Notes under the pieces: generated by a model
Databases searched by the model: none
The model's input: only the letters and a program-made list of their open reading frames with translations
What the model was told of the DNA's origin: nothing
Translations under genes and position numbers: made by a program
Shown: positions 36,408 through 44,904 of the stretch, piece after piece
Position numbering within the stretch: position 1 is the first letter of the stretch
Layout of the letters: every line of letters begins with the position of its first letter
NCBI RefSeq assembly: GCF_022832975.1
Contig: NZ_CP094846.1
Coordinates: 682,001 to 746,000, forward strand
Reading direction: 5' to 3'
DNA from: Ornithobacterium rhinotracheale
GTDB taxonomy: Bacteria > Bacteroidota > Bacteroidia > Flavobacteriales > Weeksellaceae
Length of the DNA: 64,000 nt

Positions 36408-38534
36408 TTATTGATTGTTTCTCACGATGTAGTCGGCGATTTTTTCAATCAAGTTTACGCGGTCTTTGCCACCCACATTGTGCTCGTGCATTGGATAAGA
36501 GAAGAAATCCACCTGAACATTGTTTTTCACAGCAGCTTCTAGCAAGCTCATGCTGTGCTGTGGAACCACCACATTGTCGATACTTCCCGTGATGAGCATT
36601 AATTTACCTTGCAAATTTTGGATGTAGTTTGAAACCTTACTTTGCTTGTAGCCCTCTGGGTTTTCTTGTGGTGTGTCCATGTAGCGTTCGCCATACATCA
36701 CCTCATACATTCTCCAGTTGATGACAGGTCCACCCGCTACCGATGTGGTAAATACACCTGGCTGACGAAGCATTAAGCTCGACGCCATAAAGCCTCCAAA
36801 GCTCCAGCCGTGTACTGCAATGCGTTTAGCGTCTACGAAAGGCAATGATTTCAGATATTCTACACCTTTCATTTGGTCTTCGATTTCTTTGTTACCTAAA
36901 TGTCTGTGGATTACGCTTTCAAATGCAAATCCGCGATTGGCAGAGCCACGATTGTCGAGCGTGAAAACGATATAATCGTTCAAGCTAGCAAAGGCAGGCT
37001 CCCACATGCTTGCACCACCCAAGAATGAATTCGTAACGAGCTGCGCGTGCGGACCGCCATAAACATAAATCAAAACAGGGTATTTTTTATTTGGGTCGAA
37101 GTTCTCTGGCTTAATCATGCGGGCATATAATTTGGTACCGTCGTTGGCTTTTAAATCCAAAAATTCGATGTTTCCTACTGCGTAATTTTTCAAAGGATTA
37201 TCGCTTGTTTTGATGATTGTTTTTTTGCCATTTCGGGTATCTATGATTTGCGTAATGCTCGGAATCTCAAGCGAAGAAAATTCGTCGATTAAGTAATTTC
37301 CATCTTCACTCAAAATCGAATTGTGCGTACCTGCAGTCGGTGTGAGATTGGTAGTTTTTCCAGATTTTAAATCAGTTTTAAAAGTCTGCGTATTACGCGG
37401 ATCTTCGCCCGTTCCTGTGTAGATGACAGATTTTCCATCGTTGCTAAAGCCTAAAATATCTTTTACTACCCATTTGTGCTTAGTCAGTTGTTTCGCTGTT
37501 TTGCCGTCTGTGCTTAAAAGATAAATATTTCTAAACCCGTCTTTTTGGCTCATCCAAAGTAAGTTTTTAGTCGAATTTGGCACAAAAACCGCTTCATTTT
37601 CTGGCTCTACCCAAATGTTGTTGGAATAAGAGAAAATCGTATTCACTTTTTTGCCCGTAGCCACATCATAACGGTTGAGGTCATAATGCGTAGTTGCACG
37701 GTTGATTTCAGCCAAAACGATGTACTTTTCATCTGGGCTCCAAGCCAAATTGGTTAAATAATGAAAATTATCGGTGTTGATGTCTAAATAAGTGGTTTTG
37801 TTGGTTTTAAAATTATAAATTCCCACTTTAGCGATTTCGCTAGGGTCGCCCGCCATCGGGTATTTGATTGGCATTGGCGTAGCAGGAATCGTGTTCAAAT
37901 CTACCAAAGGATAGCTGTTCACTTTGGTTTCATTTTTTTGATAAAAAGCTAAAAGATTTCCGTTGGGAGAGAAGAAAATCCCTTTTTTGATGCCGTACTC
38001 ACTACGGTGAATCGCTTGTCCAGAAACGATGTTTTTATCCTTGCTATCGGTTACTTGCAGGATTTTGCCCCCGTTTGGTTGCGCAACATACAAGTTGTTT
38101 TCCATCGTGAAAGCCACGCGATTAGTATTTTTATCGATTTCAGCATTTTCGGCATTTTCAGGAAGTTTAATGCCTATATTTTTATCATTTTTGATGTCCC
38201 AAGCGTAGTAAGTATTTCCTGCTTTAAAGAAAAGTTGATTGTTTTTATAGCTTAATCTTGGTAAATATCTTAAATCAGGGAATTTGGATTTAATTTCTTG
38301 AAAACCAATGGTTCTTGTTTCTTTTCCTTGGGTGTTTTTAAAGACGAGCCCACGCTGGTCTTGGTAAAAGAAATCATTTCCAGCCCAATCTAGGTTGTAG
38401 AGCGTTTCTGGGTATAGCCCTTTGTAGTAGCCCATTACAGCATCTTCTATGCTCAATTTTTGTTTTTGGGCTAAAAGCGAACTGCTTTCAAATACGAGTA
38501 AAAAAAGCAGTGTAAATAATTTAAATTTCTTCAT
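36408..38534 (-). CDS. S9-family prolyl tripeptidyl peptidase (PtpA-like)
   Basis: A 708-aa exported serine peptidase with signal peptide (cleavage after LLAQ), beta-propeller (residues ~40-450, DPP IV N-terminal domain) and alpha/beta-hydrolase domain. Ser578 lies in GWSFGG, Asp653 in GSIDNVV and His685 in YPMHEHNVGGKDR. The spacing 75 and 32 residues, and the HEHNV...DRV ending, match Porphyromonas PtpA (Ser603/Asp678/His710, from memory) better than DPP IV. It would release Xaa-Xaa-Pro tripeptides from collagen-type peptides. Its ATG overlaps the end of the mscS-like gene by 14 bp, implying coupled translation. Confidence 0.85.
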   Translation of the reverse strand: MKKFKLFTLLFLLVFESSSLLAQKQKLSIEDAVMGYYKGLYPETLYNLDWAGNDFFYQDQRGLVFKNTQGKETRTIGFQEIKSKFPDLRYLPRLSYKNNQLFFKAGNTYYAWDIKNDKNIGIKLPENAENAEIDKNTNRVAFTMENNLYVAQPNGGKILQVTDSKDKNIVSGQAIHRSEYGIKKGIFFSPNGNLLAFYQKNETKVNSYPLVDLNTIPATPMPIKYPMAGDPSEIAKVGIYNFKTNKTTYLDINTDNFHYLTNLAWSPDEKYIVLAEINRATTHYDLNRYDVATGKKVNTIFSYSNNIWVEPENEAVFVPNSTKNLLWMSQKDGFRNIYLLSTDGKTAKQLTKHKWVVKDILGFSNDGKSVIYTGTGEDPRNTQTFKTDLKSGKTTNLTPTAGTHNSILSEDGNYLIDEFSSLEIPSITQIIDTRNGKKTIIKTSDNPLKNYAVGNIEFLDLKANDGTKLYARMIKPENFDPNKKYPVLIYVYGGPHAQLVTNSFLGGASMWEPAFASLNDYIVFTLDNRGSANRGFAFESVIHRHLGNKEIEDQMKGVEYLKSLPFVDAKRIAVHGWSFGGFMASSLMLRQPGVFTTSVAGGPVINWRMYEVMYGERYMDTPQENPEGYKQSKVSNYIQNLQGKLMLITGSIDNVVVPQHSMSLLEAAVKNNVQVDFFSYPMHEHNVGGKDRVNLIEKIADYIVRNNQ

Positions 38535-39444
38535 CGAAAGGAGTTTTTTTAATTAAAAAATCATTGATATGTTCAAAACCATTTCTTAGGTTTAAATCGC
38601 GTTGTGGAAACGGAATTTCGATTCCCTCTTTGCTAAAGGCTTCAAAAATGGCATAATATAATTCACTTTTTAGTACTCTTGGTCGCTGGATAAATGTTGA
38701 AGTCCATACCACGAGTTCAAAATTCAGCGAGCTGTCGCCATAATCATCAAACCATAATTCAGGTTCAGGGAATTTTAAAACTCCTTTGTGTTTTTTGGCT
38801 ACTTCAATTGCGATTTCGCGCACACGACTTGGATTTTCGTTGTATGAGACCCCAATCGGAAAGCGAAAACGCACTTTTCGCTCGTTATAAGACCAGTTGA
38901 TTACTTTATTATTAATAAATTCAGAATTGGGCACAATGACATTGATGTTGTCATTGGTCACGATTTTGGTCGAGCGCATAGAGATAGAAGTTACATCGCC
39001 CACGATGTTGCCCACCTCAATACGGTCGCCCACTTTAATAGGGCGTTCAAACAAGATGACTAAACCGGAAATGAAATTTTGCGCAATGTTCTGCAAACCA
39101 AATCCAATACCCACGCCCAGTGCTCCTGCCAAATAACTGAAAGAGCCAAAATCAAATCCTGCCGATTGGAAAATAAATATAATACCTAAAAAGATGAATA
39201 AGTATTTAAAAATAGCAGAAATCGAGCTTCGCACGCCACGATCAGCCACTCGAGAAGATAAAACTTTGTTTTCTAGAAACTTTGAAAGTTTTTTGGCAAT
39301 CAAAATCAGAATCACAAATGCTACCACCATATAGAGTGCCGTGAGCAATGTAAATGGTTTATCTCCAATTTTTACTAATTCTGTGTTGAAGAAAGCTTTG
39401 ACTTGTTTCCAAAACTGATTTGCAACTTCTTTAGATTCTTCCAT
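38521..39444 (-). CDS. Small-conductance mechanosensitive channel (MscS family)
   Basis: A 307-aa inner-membrane channel. Membrane segments lie near residues 30-50 and 75-95. The pore helix is rich in glycine and alanine (YLAGALGVGIGFGLQNIAQNFISG, ~108-131). The conserved beta domain follows (FERPIKVGDRIEVGNIVGDVTSISMRSTKI). It lets solutes out during osmotic downshock. It is the first gene of a two-gene unit with the overlapping PtpA-like peptidase; no functional connection is known. Confidence 0.92.
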   Translation of the reverse strand: MEESKEVANQFWKQVKAFFNTELVKIGDKPFTLLTALYMVVAFVILILIAKKLSKFLENKVLSSRVADRGVRSSISAIFKYLFIFLGIIFIFQSAGFDFGSFSYLAGALGVGIGFGLQNIAQNFISGLVILFERPIKVGDRIEVGNIVGDVTSISMRSTKIVTNDNINVIVPNSEFINNKVINWSYNERKVRFRFPIGVSYNENPSRVREIAIEVAKKHKGVLKFPEPELWFDDYGDSSLNFELVVWTSTFIQRPRVLKSELYYAIFEAFSKEGIEIPFPQRDLNLRNGFEHINDFLIKKTPFDEEI

Positions 39445-39511
39445 AGATTTTTAAGTGTAATTTTTCCGAACTCGCAAGGTACAAATTTATTGTAAAATTA
39501 TTGAGCACCGA

Positions 39512-41464
39512 TTATTTTTTGTTTAAATCATTGCCTTTTACGGTGTAGTACCATGCTAGGCTCATTTGTTTGCTGTAGGCATCGATAGGGGTATTCTTTA
39601 AATCTACTTTGTCTTCTTGCCAATTTCTAAGATTTATTTTTTCTTTTTTTTCTTCTGCCGGGAAGTAGTATAAATCATTATTTTGAATGATTTTCTCGAA
39701 AGAAATCGCCTGTTTTTTATCGGAGTTTAAAAGGGATTCGCCAAAGCTGTAATAGATGAAATCCTTTGGTGCAATCATTTCAATTATTGTAGGCATAATG
39801 TCTATATGCGTGCCAGGAGTGGTTTTTAATTCGGGTGTAATGCTTTTGCCATAAAGAATAAAGTTTACCGAGCTTCTTTCATATAAGTTTGGCTGATGAG
39901 TGATGAATCTTCGACCAAAATGATCGCCCGTAAATCCAAAAATTGCATTGGGGAATTTCTGTTCAGCTTGTTCTACAAAATCACCTATACATTTATCGCC
40001 ATACCACAAATGTCCCATTTCTTTCAGTGTAAGTCCATTGTCATAGTACTTTTGCAAATCCTTAGGGAAATCCTCTTTCTTTTTATACGGAAAACCTTTT
40101 TTATCCACATCTACGGTGTAAGGTGTGTGGTAGCTGGTTGTGAGGATTAGATTAAAGGTATATTCTTCAGGATTAATGCTTTGATTTACTAATTTAAACA
40201 AATCTTCGTCCTCTACACCCCAGACATTCAAGTCGGTTTTATCGGCGTAATCCATGGCAGAATACACATGATCCGCCCCTTGATTAAGAGAAAAATCTCC
40301 GATGTTTTCCCAGCTTAAAAAACCGCCATAAAACAAATTAGTCTTGTAGCCTAATTTTTTAAATTGTTCGAAAATTGAAGTTTCAAATGGTTTTTTTGAT
40401 TCTCTTATATGGCTAATGTTTATCCCTACATAGGGAATATTAGTCACTATACTGCCTAGAGAATTAAAGGTTCCATAAGAAGCAGGTAGAAAGTGAGTGA
40501 ATCTGAGGGATTTATCGGCAATAGCGCTTAATTTTTCTGAAAGTTTAAGGGGGCGGTACTTATCCATCAAAGGCCATGAGTCGTAACTTTCCATAATTAC
40601 AAGAAATATCTGTTTAGGCTTCTGTATGCTAGCCCCTTGGGCTTTTTTCATCAACAAATCGGTAACATATTTATTTTTGAAAGTTTGGTGAAATGTTTTT
40701 TCAGTAATAAATGGATTTTCTGTAAAATTATTAAGCTCATTAAATTCTTCGTACGCATAAATTAAAGAACGATACGGATTGATAATTGTTTTGTTTAAAA
40801 AAGCATCTTTTGAAACTGCCGAGGTGAATTTACGTGCAGGAAACCCTGTGAAAGAACCACGGATACCACCAATGAAAAGGATTATGATGAGCAATACCAA
40901 GGCTGATTTTCCCAATTTACTTTCAATTTTGGAAAGAATTGAATAAATGAAATTGGATTTTTCAAATTTTCTAAAAATTATAAAGAGGAAAAGAATTCCT
41001 AGAATTATAAATACAGAATTTAATATCGGATGAAAATCCTTGATTATACTATTAAAAGCAGCCTTTCTATCATCATAAATAGCAAGAAAAACAAAATTAT
41101 TAAATTGTTGATGATATTCTTTGAAGTAGTTTAAAGTAATGTCGCAAATTAAAACCGAGAAGATGGAAAAAAGTATTTGAATGATTTTTCGAGTTTTGGT
41201 TATAATTTTTAAATGACTTGTAAATAATGAAAATACCAAGAGCATAAATAGTGGTAGCACAGTGAAATAGCCCATAACTGTAGTATCAAACCGGAATCCC
41301 ATAAATAGCACCCTGCTTAAATCTAGCCATTCAAATGTTTGAATCTTCTCCCTGTAAATGAGAATAAATAACAATCTAAAAACACTGAAAAATACAATGC
41401 CTACAAACCAAAAGAATATTAGATTACTAAGTTCTTTAATGAAATTTTTCCATCTCATGCGCAC
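39512..41464 (-). CDS. LTA synthase-family membrane phosphotransferase, copy 1
   Basis: A 650-aa protein with five N-terminal membrane segments (to ~residue 200) and an alkaline-phosphatase-superfamily domain. LVIMESYDSWP gives the metal-binding Glu, ASYGTFNSLG the likely nucleophile Thr (near residue 315), and GFTGDHFGRR the Asp-His metal site near residue 520. In Gram-positives the family polymerises glycerol phosphate. In Bacteroidota the role is unsettled: phosphoglycerol or phosphoethanolamine transfer to surface glycans is plausible. It is divergent from the IdeS-like gene and is related to the copy at 44901. Confidence 0.85.
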   Translation of the reverse strand: MRMRWKNFIKELSNLIFFWFVGIVFFSVFRLLFILIYREKIQTFEWLDLSRVLFMGFRFDTTVMGYFTVLPLFMLLVFSLFTSHLKIITKTRKIIQILFSIFSVLICDITLNYFKEYHQQFNNFVFLAIYDDRKAAFNSIIKDFHPILNSVFIILGILFLFIIFRKFEKSNFIYSILSKIESKLGKSALVLLIIILFIGGIRGSFTGFPARKFTSAVSKDAFLNKTIINPYRSLIYAYEEFNELNNFTENPFITEKTFHQTFKNKYVTDLLMKKAQGASIQKPKQIFLVIMESYDSWPLMDKYRPLKLSEKLSAIADKSLRFTHFLPASYGTFNSLGSIVTNIPYVGINISHIRESKKPFETSIFEQFKKLGYKTNLFYGGFLSWENIGDFSLNQGADHVYSAMDYADKTDLNVWGVEDEDLFKLVNQSINPEEYTFNLILTTSYHTPYTVDVDKKGFPYKKKEDFPKDLQKYYDNGLTLKEMGHLWYGDKCIGDFVEQAEQKFPNAIFGFTGDHFGRRFITHQPNLYERSSVNFILYGKSITPELKTTPGTHIDIMPTIIEMIAPKDFIYYSFGESLLNSDKKQAISFEKIIQNNDLYYFPAEEKKEKINLRNWQEDKVDLKNTPIDAYSKQMSLAWYYTVKGNDLNKK

Positions 41465-41531
41465 GAGTTTTTATAATAAGACAAAATTAAAAATAATTCA
41501 GAATTAATTAAATTATTATAAAAGAAAGATA

Positions 41532-41539
41532 TAACTTTG
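41532..41539 (+). promoter_or_regulatory. -7 box of the IdeS-like gene
   Basis: TAACTTTG fits TAnnTTTG, 23 bp before the preferred ATG at 41563. No convincing -33 is seen. Confidence 0.45.
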
Positions 41540-41562
41540 TGTCAATACTTATTGCATTAAAA

Positions 41563-42870
41563 ATGAAAATTTTAAATTATTATTTAAGTGTTTTTTTTCT
41601 ACTGTTTCTTGCATTTTCTTGTTCACAAGAAGATGAACCTACAATAAAAAAACAGAAAACAGAAACTTTGCAGAAAGATAAAGAAGATTTGATAAAGCAA
41701 GATTCTTCTAACGATGAAAACTCGGGGAATAAAAATAATGAAGAAAACAATGGGCACCTGAACAATGAAAATGATGAGAAGGGGAACCAGCAATTGACAA
41801 CAAAAGAAAGCGTGTATCGTTTAATTTTCAACTCATCTGGAGGCGAGGGAGAATTAAAATATATGGAAGTGAAAGAGGGCGAAGAAGTCGTTTTACCCTA
41901 TCCAGAAAAGTATTTCACCAAATTGAATTACGAAACAACGGGCTACACCGATGCGCCAAATAGCTATATGAAATATGTGGGAGGTAGTAATTTTAAAATG
42001 CCCGATCACGATGTTACTTTATATGTTTCATGGCATATTACAGACATATCTTTGCTAAATAAACCAAGTGAATATTATAGAAATCAAGCTGTTTTTGCAG
42101 AAGGGATAAAAGAACCCAGCGCAAGCGAATGGGTGCGCCTAAAAAGTGTAGAAGACAAAACAGTGGAATGGAATAAAAACCAAAAATGGTATGATGCCAA
42201 TCAATTCAACGATCCATTGTGCTGGGCTGCAACCACTGCCAATGTACTCCATTGGTGGATTGATCGAAATAAAAAATACATCGAGAAATACTATCAATTA
42301 AAAGGTACTACCTTAGAAAAATCAGGGCTACCCCATCTGTATCAAGATACCAATCATAGCGAGATTTACAAATATCTAAAATCACATTGGGCATACGACG
42401 GAAACAGAGTGCAACCAGCATTCAATTGGTTTTTATCGGATCCTAGTTTTGATTTAGGCGGCGGAGGATTTTTCAAAGATGTTTTTAAAGATAAAAATAT
42501 AGCACAAGGAATCTCAAGTGTGAAAAAATATAAATTCACTAAATTCTGTTCAGAGGCCTTGCATCGTGGCGATGTGCTATTTGTGGCAATCACGATCATA
42601 GGTGGAGGGCATGCCGTAACCGTATGGGGAGCCGATTTTGATGCAGAAGGATATATTTCTGCACTATACTACACCAATAGCAACGATACCACCTCTTCCT
42701 ATACCATAAATGGAAACTATTCAGGTTTAATGAAGATGGATATTGTATATGTGGGAGATAAAGTCTACACTACCGGAAGCACAGGAGAGCCCAGTATTCC
42801 TATCACCGATGTAGCTAGTTTCTCTACTGGAGCAAATTATTGGAAAGAATATCTTGCAAAACACCAATAA
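41563..42870 (+). CDS. IdeS/Mac-like (C66) cysteine protease lipoprotein, candidate immunoglobulin protease
   Basis: A 435-aa lipoprotein; the ATG at 41563 gives lipobox Cys20 followed by SQEDE, a probable surface-export signal. Then come a polar Asn/Glu/Lys linker (~25-80), an InlB-B-type repeat domain (~85-158), and a papain-fold domain resembling streptococcal IdeS. QKWYDANQFNDPLCWAATT holds Cys220, ANVLHWWIDRNKKYIEKYY continues the block, GGGHAVTVWGADFDAEG holds His350, and SFSTGANYW is the end block. The Asp pair of IdeS (284/286, from memory) aligns with Asn372 and Asn374; Asn is the usual third papain residue, so activity is plausible. IdeS enzymes cleave IgG in the hinge. Substrate here is inferred only. 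Confidence 0.85.
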   Translation: MKILNYYLSVFFLLFLAFSCSQEDEPTIKKQKTETLQKDKEDLIKQDSSNDENSGNKNNEENNGHLNNENDEKGNQQLTTKESVYRLIFNSSGGEGELKYMEVKEGEEVVLPYPEKYFTKLNYETTGYTDAPNSYMKYVGGSNFKMPDHDVTLYVSWHITDISLLNKPSEYYRNQAVFAEGIKEPSASEWVRLKSVEDKTVEWNKNQKWYDANQFNDPLCWAATTANVLHWWIDRNKKYIEKYYQLKGTTLEKSGLPHLYQDTNHSEIYKYLKSHWAYDGNRVQPAFNWFLSDPSFDLGGGGFFKDVFKDKNIAQGISSVKKYKFTKFCSEALHRGDVLFVAITIIGGGHAVTVWGADFDAEGYISALYYTNSNDTTSSYTINGNYSGLMKMDIVYVGDKVYTTGSTGEPSIPITDVASFSTGANYWKEYLAKHQ

Positions 42871-42921
42871 ATTTATTTAATTTGAAAGTTTAAAAATTAA
42901 AATTTTTACAAATTTTCGATT

Positions 42922-43266
42922 ATGATAGAAGTGTACCACAATCCCAGATGTAGCAAAAGTCGCGCAGCATTACAATATTTAGAAGATAAAAAACAAAAAT
43001 TCGAAATTTATAAGTATTTAGACGAAAAATTATCTAAAAATCAAATTCAAACTATTTTAGATAAAACAGGATTAAAGCCCATAGATTTGGTGCGCACCAA
43101 CGAAGCAATTTGGAAAGAAAATTATAAAGGAAAAGATTTAACAGATGAGCAGATTATTTCGGCCATTGTTGAAAATCCTAAATTGCTAGAGCGCCCCATT
43201 GTAATCAACGGAGACAAAGCCGTAGTGGCACGCCCAACTGAAAAAATCGACGAAATTTTAGGCTAA
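42922..43266 (+). CDS. arsC: ArsC-family arsenate reductase-like protein
   Basis: A 114-aa thioredoxin-fold protein with the single active-site Cys10 in YHNPRCSKSR, and the C-terminal LLERPIVINGDKAVVARP block. Both are features of glutaredoxin-dependent arsenate reductases. YfgD/Spx-like relatives of unknown function share these blocks, and no arsenite exporter or ArsR is nearby, so arsenic detoxification is not certain. It lies 1 bp before the APC permease gene, suggesting an operon with the permease, dgkA and the second LTA synthase-like gene. Confidence 0.75.
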   Translation: MIEVYHNPRCSKSRAALQYLEDKKQKFEIYKYLDEKLSKNQIQTILDKTGLKPIDLVRTNEAIWKENYKGKDLTDEQIISAIVENPKLLERPIVINGDKAVVARPTEKIDEILG

Positions 43267-43267
43267 A

Positions 43268-44542
43268 ATGCAAAATAAAATAGGGCTCAAGGAAGCCATT
43301 TCCATTGGGATCGGTGGAATGGTAGGAGGGGGCATCTTTGCGGTGCTGGGCTTAGCTGTTTCGTTGGCAAAAGGAGGTACCCCCGTAGCATTTTTGTTTG
43401 CGGGAATTTTGGCTTTAATCACATCGTATAGTTATGCCAAACTTTCACAAACATACCCCGATCGTGGTGGAACGGTGAAATTCGTAAATCAAGGATTTGG
43501 GAAAACGATTTTTAGTGGCGCGATAAACAATTTATTGTGGCTCAGCTACATCATTATGCTATCGCTTTATGCCTCGGCGTTTGGCTCGTATGCTCCTAAT
43601 TTATGGGAAATTACAGGCGATAAAAAAATGGATTTTCACCTATTTGCGAGTGCAATCATCATTTTTGCAACACTCATCAATTATTATAGTATTGCGGTAG
43701 TGGGCAAGATAGAATCCTATGCCGTAATCATAAAATTGATTATCCTTTTAGCCTTCGTAGCCATCGGTGGCTATGGCTTGATGGATAGCCAGTACATTTC
43801 GCAACTTTCGGTGTCTCATTGGGAATCTCCCGTAAAGCTTTTTGCGGGCGGAATGGTGATTTTTGTGGCCTACGAAGGCTTTGAGCTCATTGCCAATGCC
43901 GTGCCCGATTTAGAAAATCCTGCCAAGAATGTATCGAGAGCGTATTATATTTCGGTCGTTTTTGTAATTATTTTATACATCATCATCGCTTTTGTTACGG
44001 TGGGGTCTTTGCCTTTCACCGAAATCGCCAAAGCCCAAGATTATGTGTTGGCAGAAGCGGCCAAGCCGATGCTCGGTCAAGTGGGGTTCACGATCATCAC
44101 CATTGCGGCATTAATTTCCACTTTTTCAGCGATTAATGCCTCATTATATGGTGGGAGCCAAGTGAATTATGAAATTGCAGAAGACAATGAGCTACCACAT
44201 CACTTTTTAGGTAAATTATGGGGGCAACCGATTGGGCTTATGGTCACAGCTGTTTCCACCTTTATTTTGGTCAATACTTTAGATTTAGAAAGTATTTCTA
44301 CGGCAGGGAGTTTAGGCTTTATTCTCATTTTTGGTGTAGTGAATTTAGCAAATTTAAAATGTGCCAAAAACACAAATTCAGTCAGAATCATTCCACTTTT
44401 GGGAACAATATTAAGTGCTATTGCATTTGTAATTTTAGTCAATCAACAATGGCAAGAAAATAAACTAGGAATCTATGTTTCGGCAGGGATTATCTTATTT
44501 TGTTTTCTTGTAGAGTGGGTATATAAAAAATATAAAAAATGA
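43268..44542 (+). CDS. APC-family amino acid permease
   Basis: A 424-aa inner-membrane transporter with about 12 membrane segments. The first, IGIGGMVGGGIFAVLG (residues ~13-28), is the APC substrate-binding glycine helix. GGMVIFVAYEGFELIANAVPDLENPAKNVSRAYY (six to seven transition) is also typical. It would import or exchange amino acids or amines; specificity is not readable. Its last codon overlaps the dgkA start (ATGA). Confidence 0.87.
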   Translation: MQNKIGLKEAISIGIGGMVGGGIFAVLGLAVSLAKGGTPVAFLFAGILALITSYSYAKLSQTYPDRGGTVKFVNQGFGKTIFSGAINNLLWLSYIIMLSLYASAFGSYAPNLWEITGDKKMDFHLFASAIIIFATLINYYSIAVVGKIESYAVIIKLIILLAFVAIGGYGLMDSQYISQLSVSHWESPVKLFAGGMVIFVAYEGFELIANAVPDLENPAKNVSRAYYISVVFVIILYIIIAFVTVGSLPFTEIAKAQDYVLAEAAKPMLGQVGFTIITIAALISTFSAINASLYGGSQVNYEIAEDNELPHHFLGKLWGQPIGLMVTAVSTFILVNTLDLESISTAGSLGFILIFGVVNLANLKCAKNTNSVRIIPLLGTILSAIAFVILVNQQWQENKLGIYVSAGIILFCFLVEWVYKKYKK

Positions 44543-44904
44543 AAAAATTTGTAGGAGGACGCGTAAAAAGCGTAAAATATGTATTCATAGGCATGTGGAA
44601 ACTGATTTCGACAGAGCATGCCATTATTTCACAAATCATACTATTTACCCCGCTCATATTTCTAGGTTTTTATTTCGGGATTAGTCGCATAGAGTGGGCA
44701 ATTCAGCTTTTTTGTTTAGCCTTGATTTTAACGGCAGAAAGTTTAAACACCGCGATAGAAAAACTATGTGATTTTGTGCATCCAGATTTTCATCAGAAGA
44801 TAGGTTTCATAAAAGATGTTTCGGCGGGAGCATCAGGTTTTGCAGTACTTATCAGTTTAGTAATCGGAGTATTAATTTATTACCCTTATATATGCGCTTT
44901 ATGA
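44539..44904 (+). CDS. dgkA: Diacylglycerol kinase, prokaryotic DgkA type
   Basis: A 121-aa protein with three membrane helices. The DgkA signature AESLNTAIEKLCDFV (near residue 74) and KDVSAGASGFAVL follow the N-terminal EHAIISQ segment. It phosphorylates diacylglycerol to phosphatidic acid in the inner membrane (undecaprenol in some homologues). It overlaps the permease gene by ATGA and the LTA synthase-like gene by another ATGA. Because LTA-synthase-type enzymes release diacylglycerol from phosphatidylglycerol, the coupling suggests lipid recycling. Confidence 0.92.
   Translation: MKKFVGGRVKSVKYVFIGMWKLISTEHAIISQIILFTPLIFLGFYFGISRIEWAIQLFCLALILTAESLNTAIEKLCDFVHPDFHQKIGFIKDVSAGASGFAVLISLVIGVLIYYPYICAL

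Noticed and set aside
39512-41464. Genuine lipoteichoic acid synthase
   Set aside because: The rest of the window is clearly Gram-negative (SusCD, TonB receptors, lipocalin), so only the family and chemistry are claimed.
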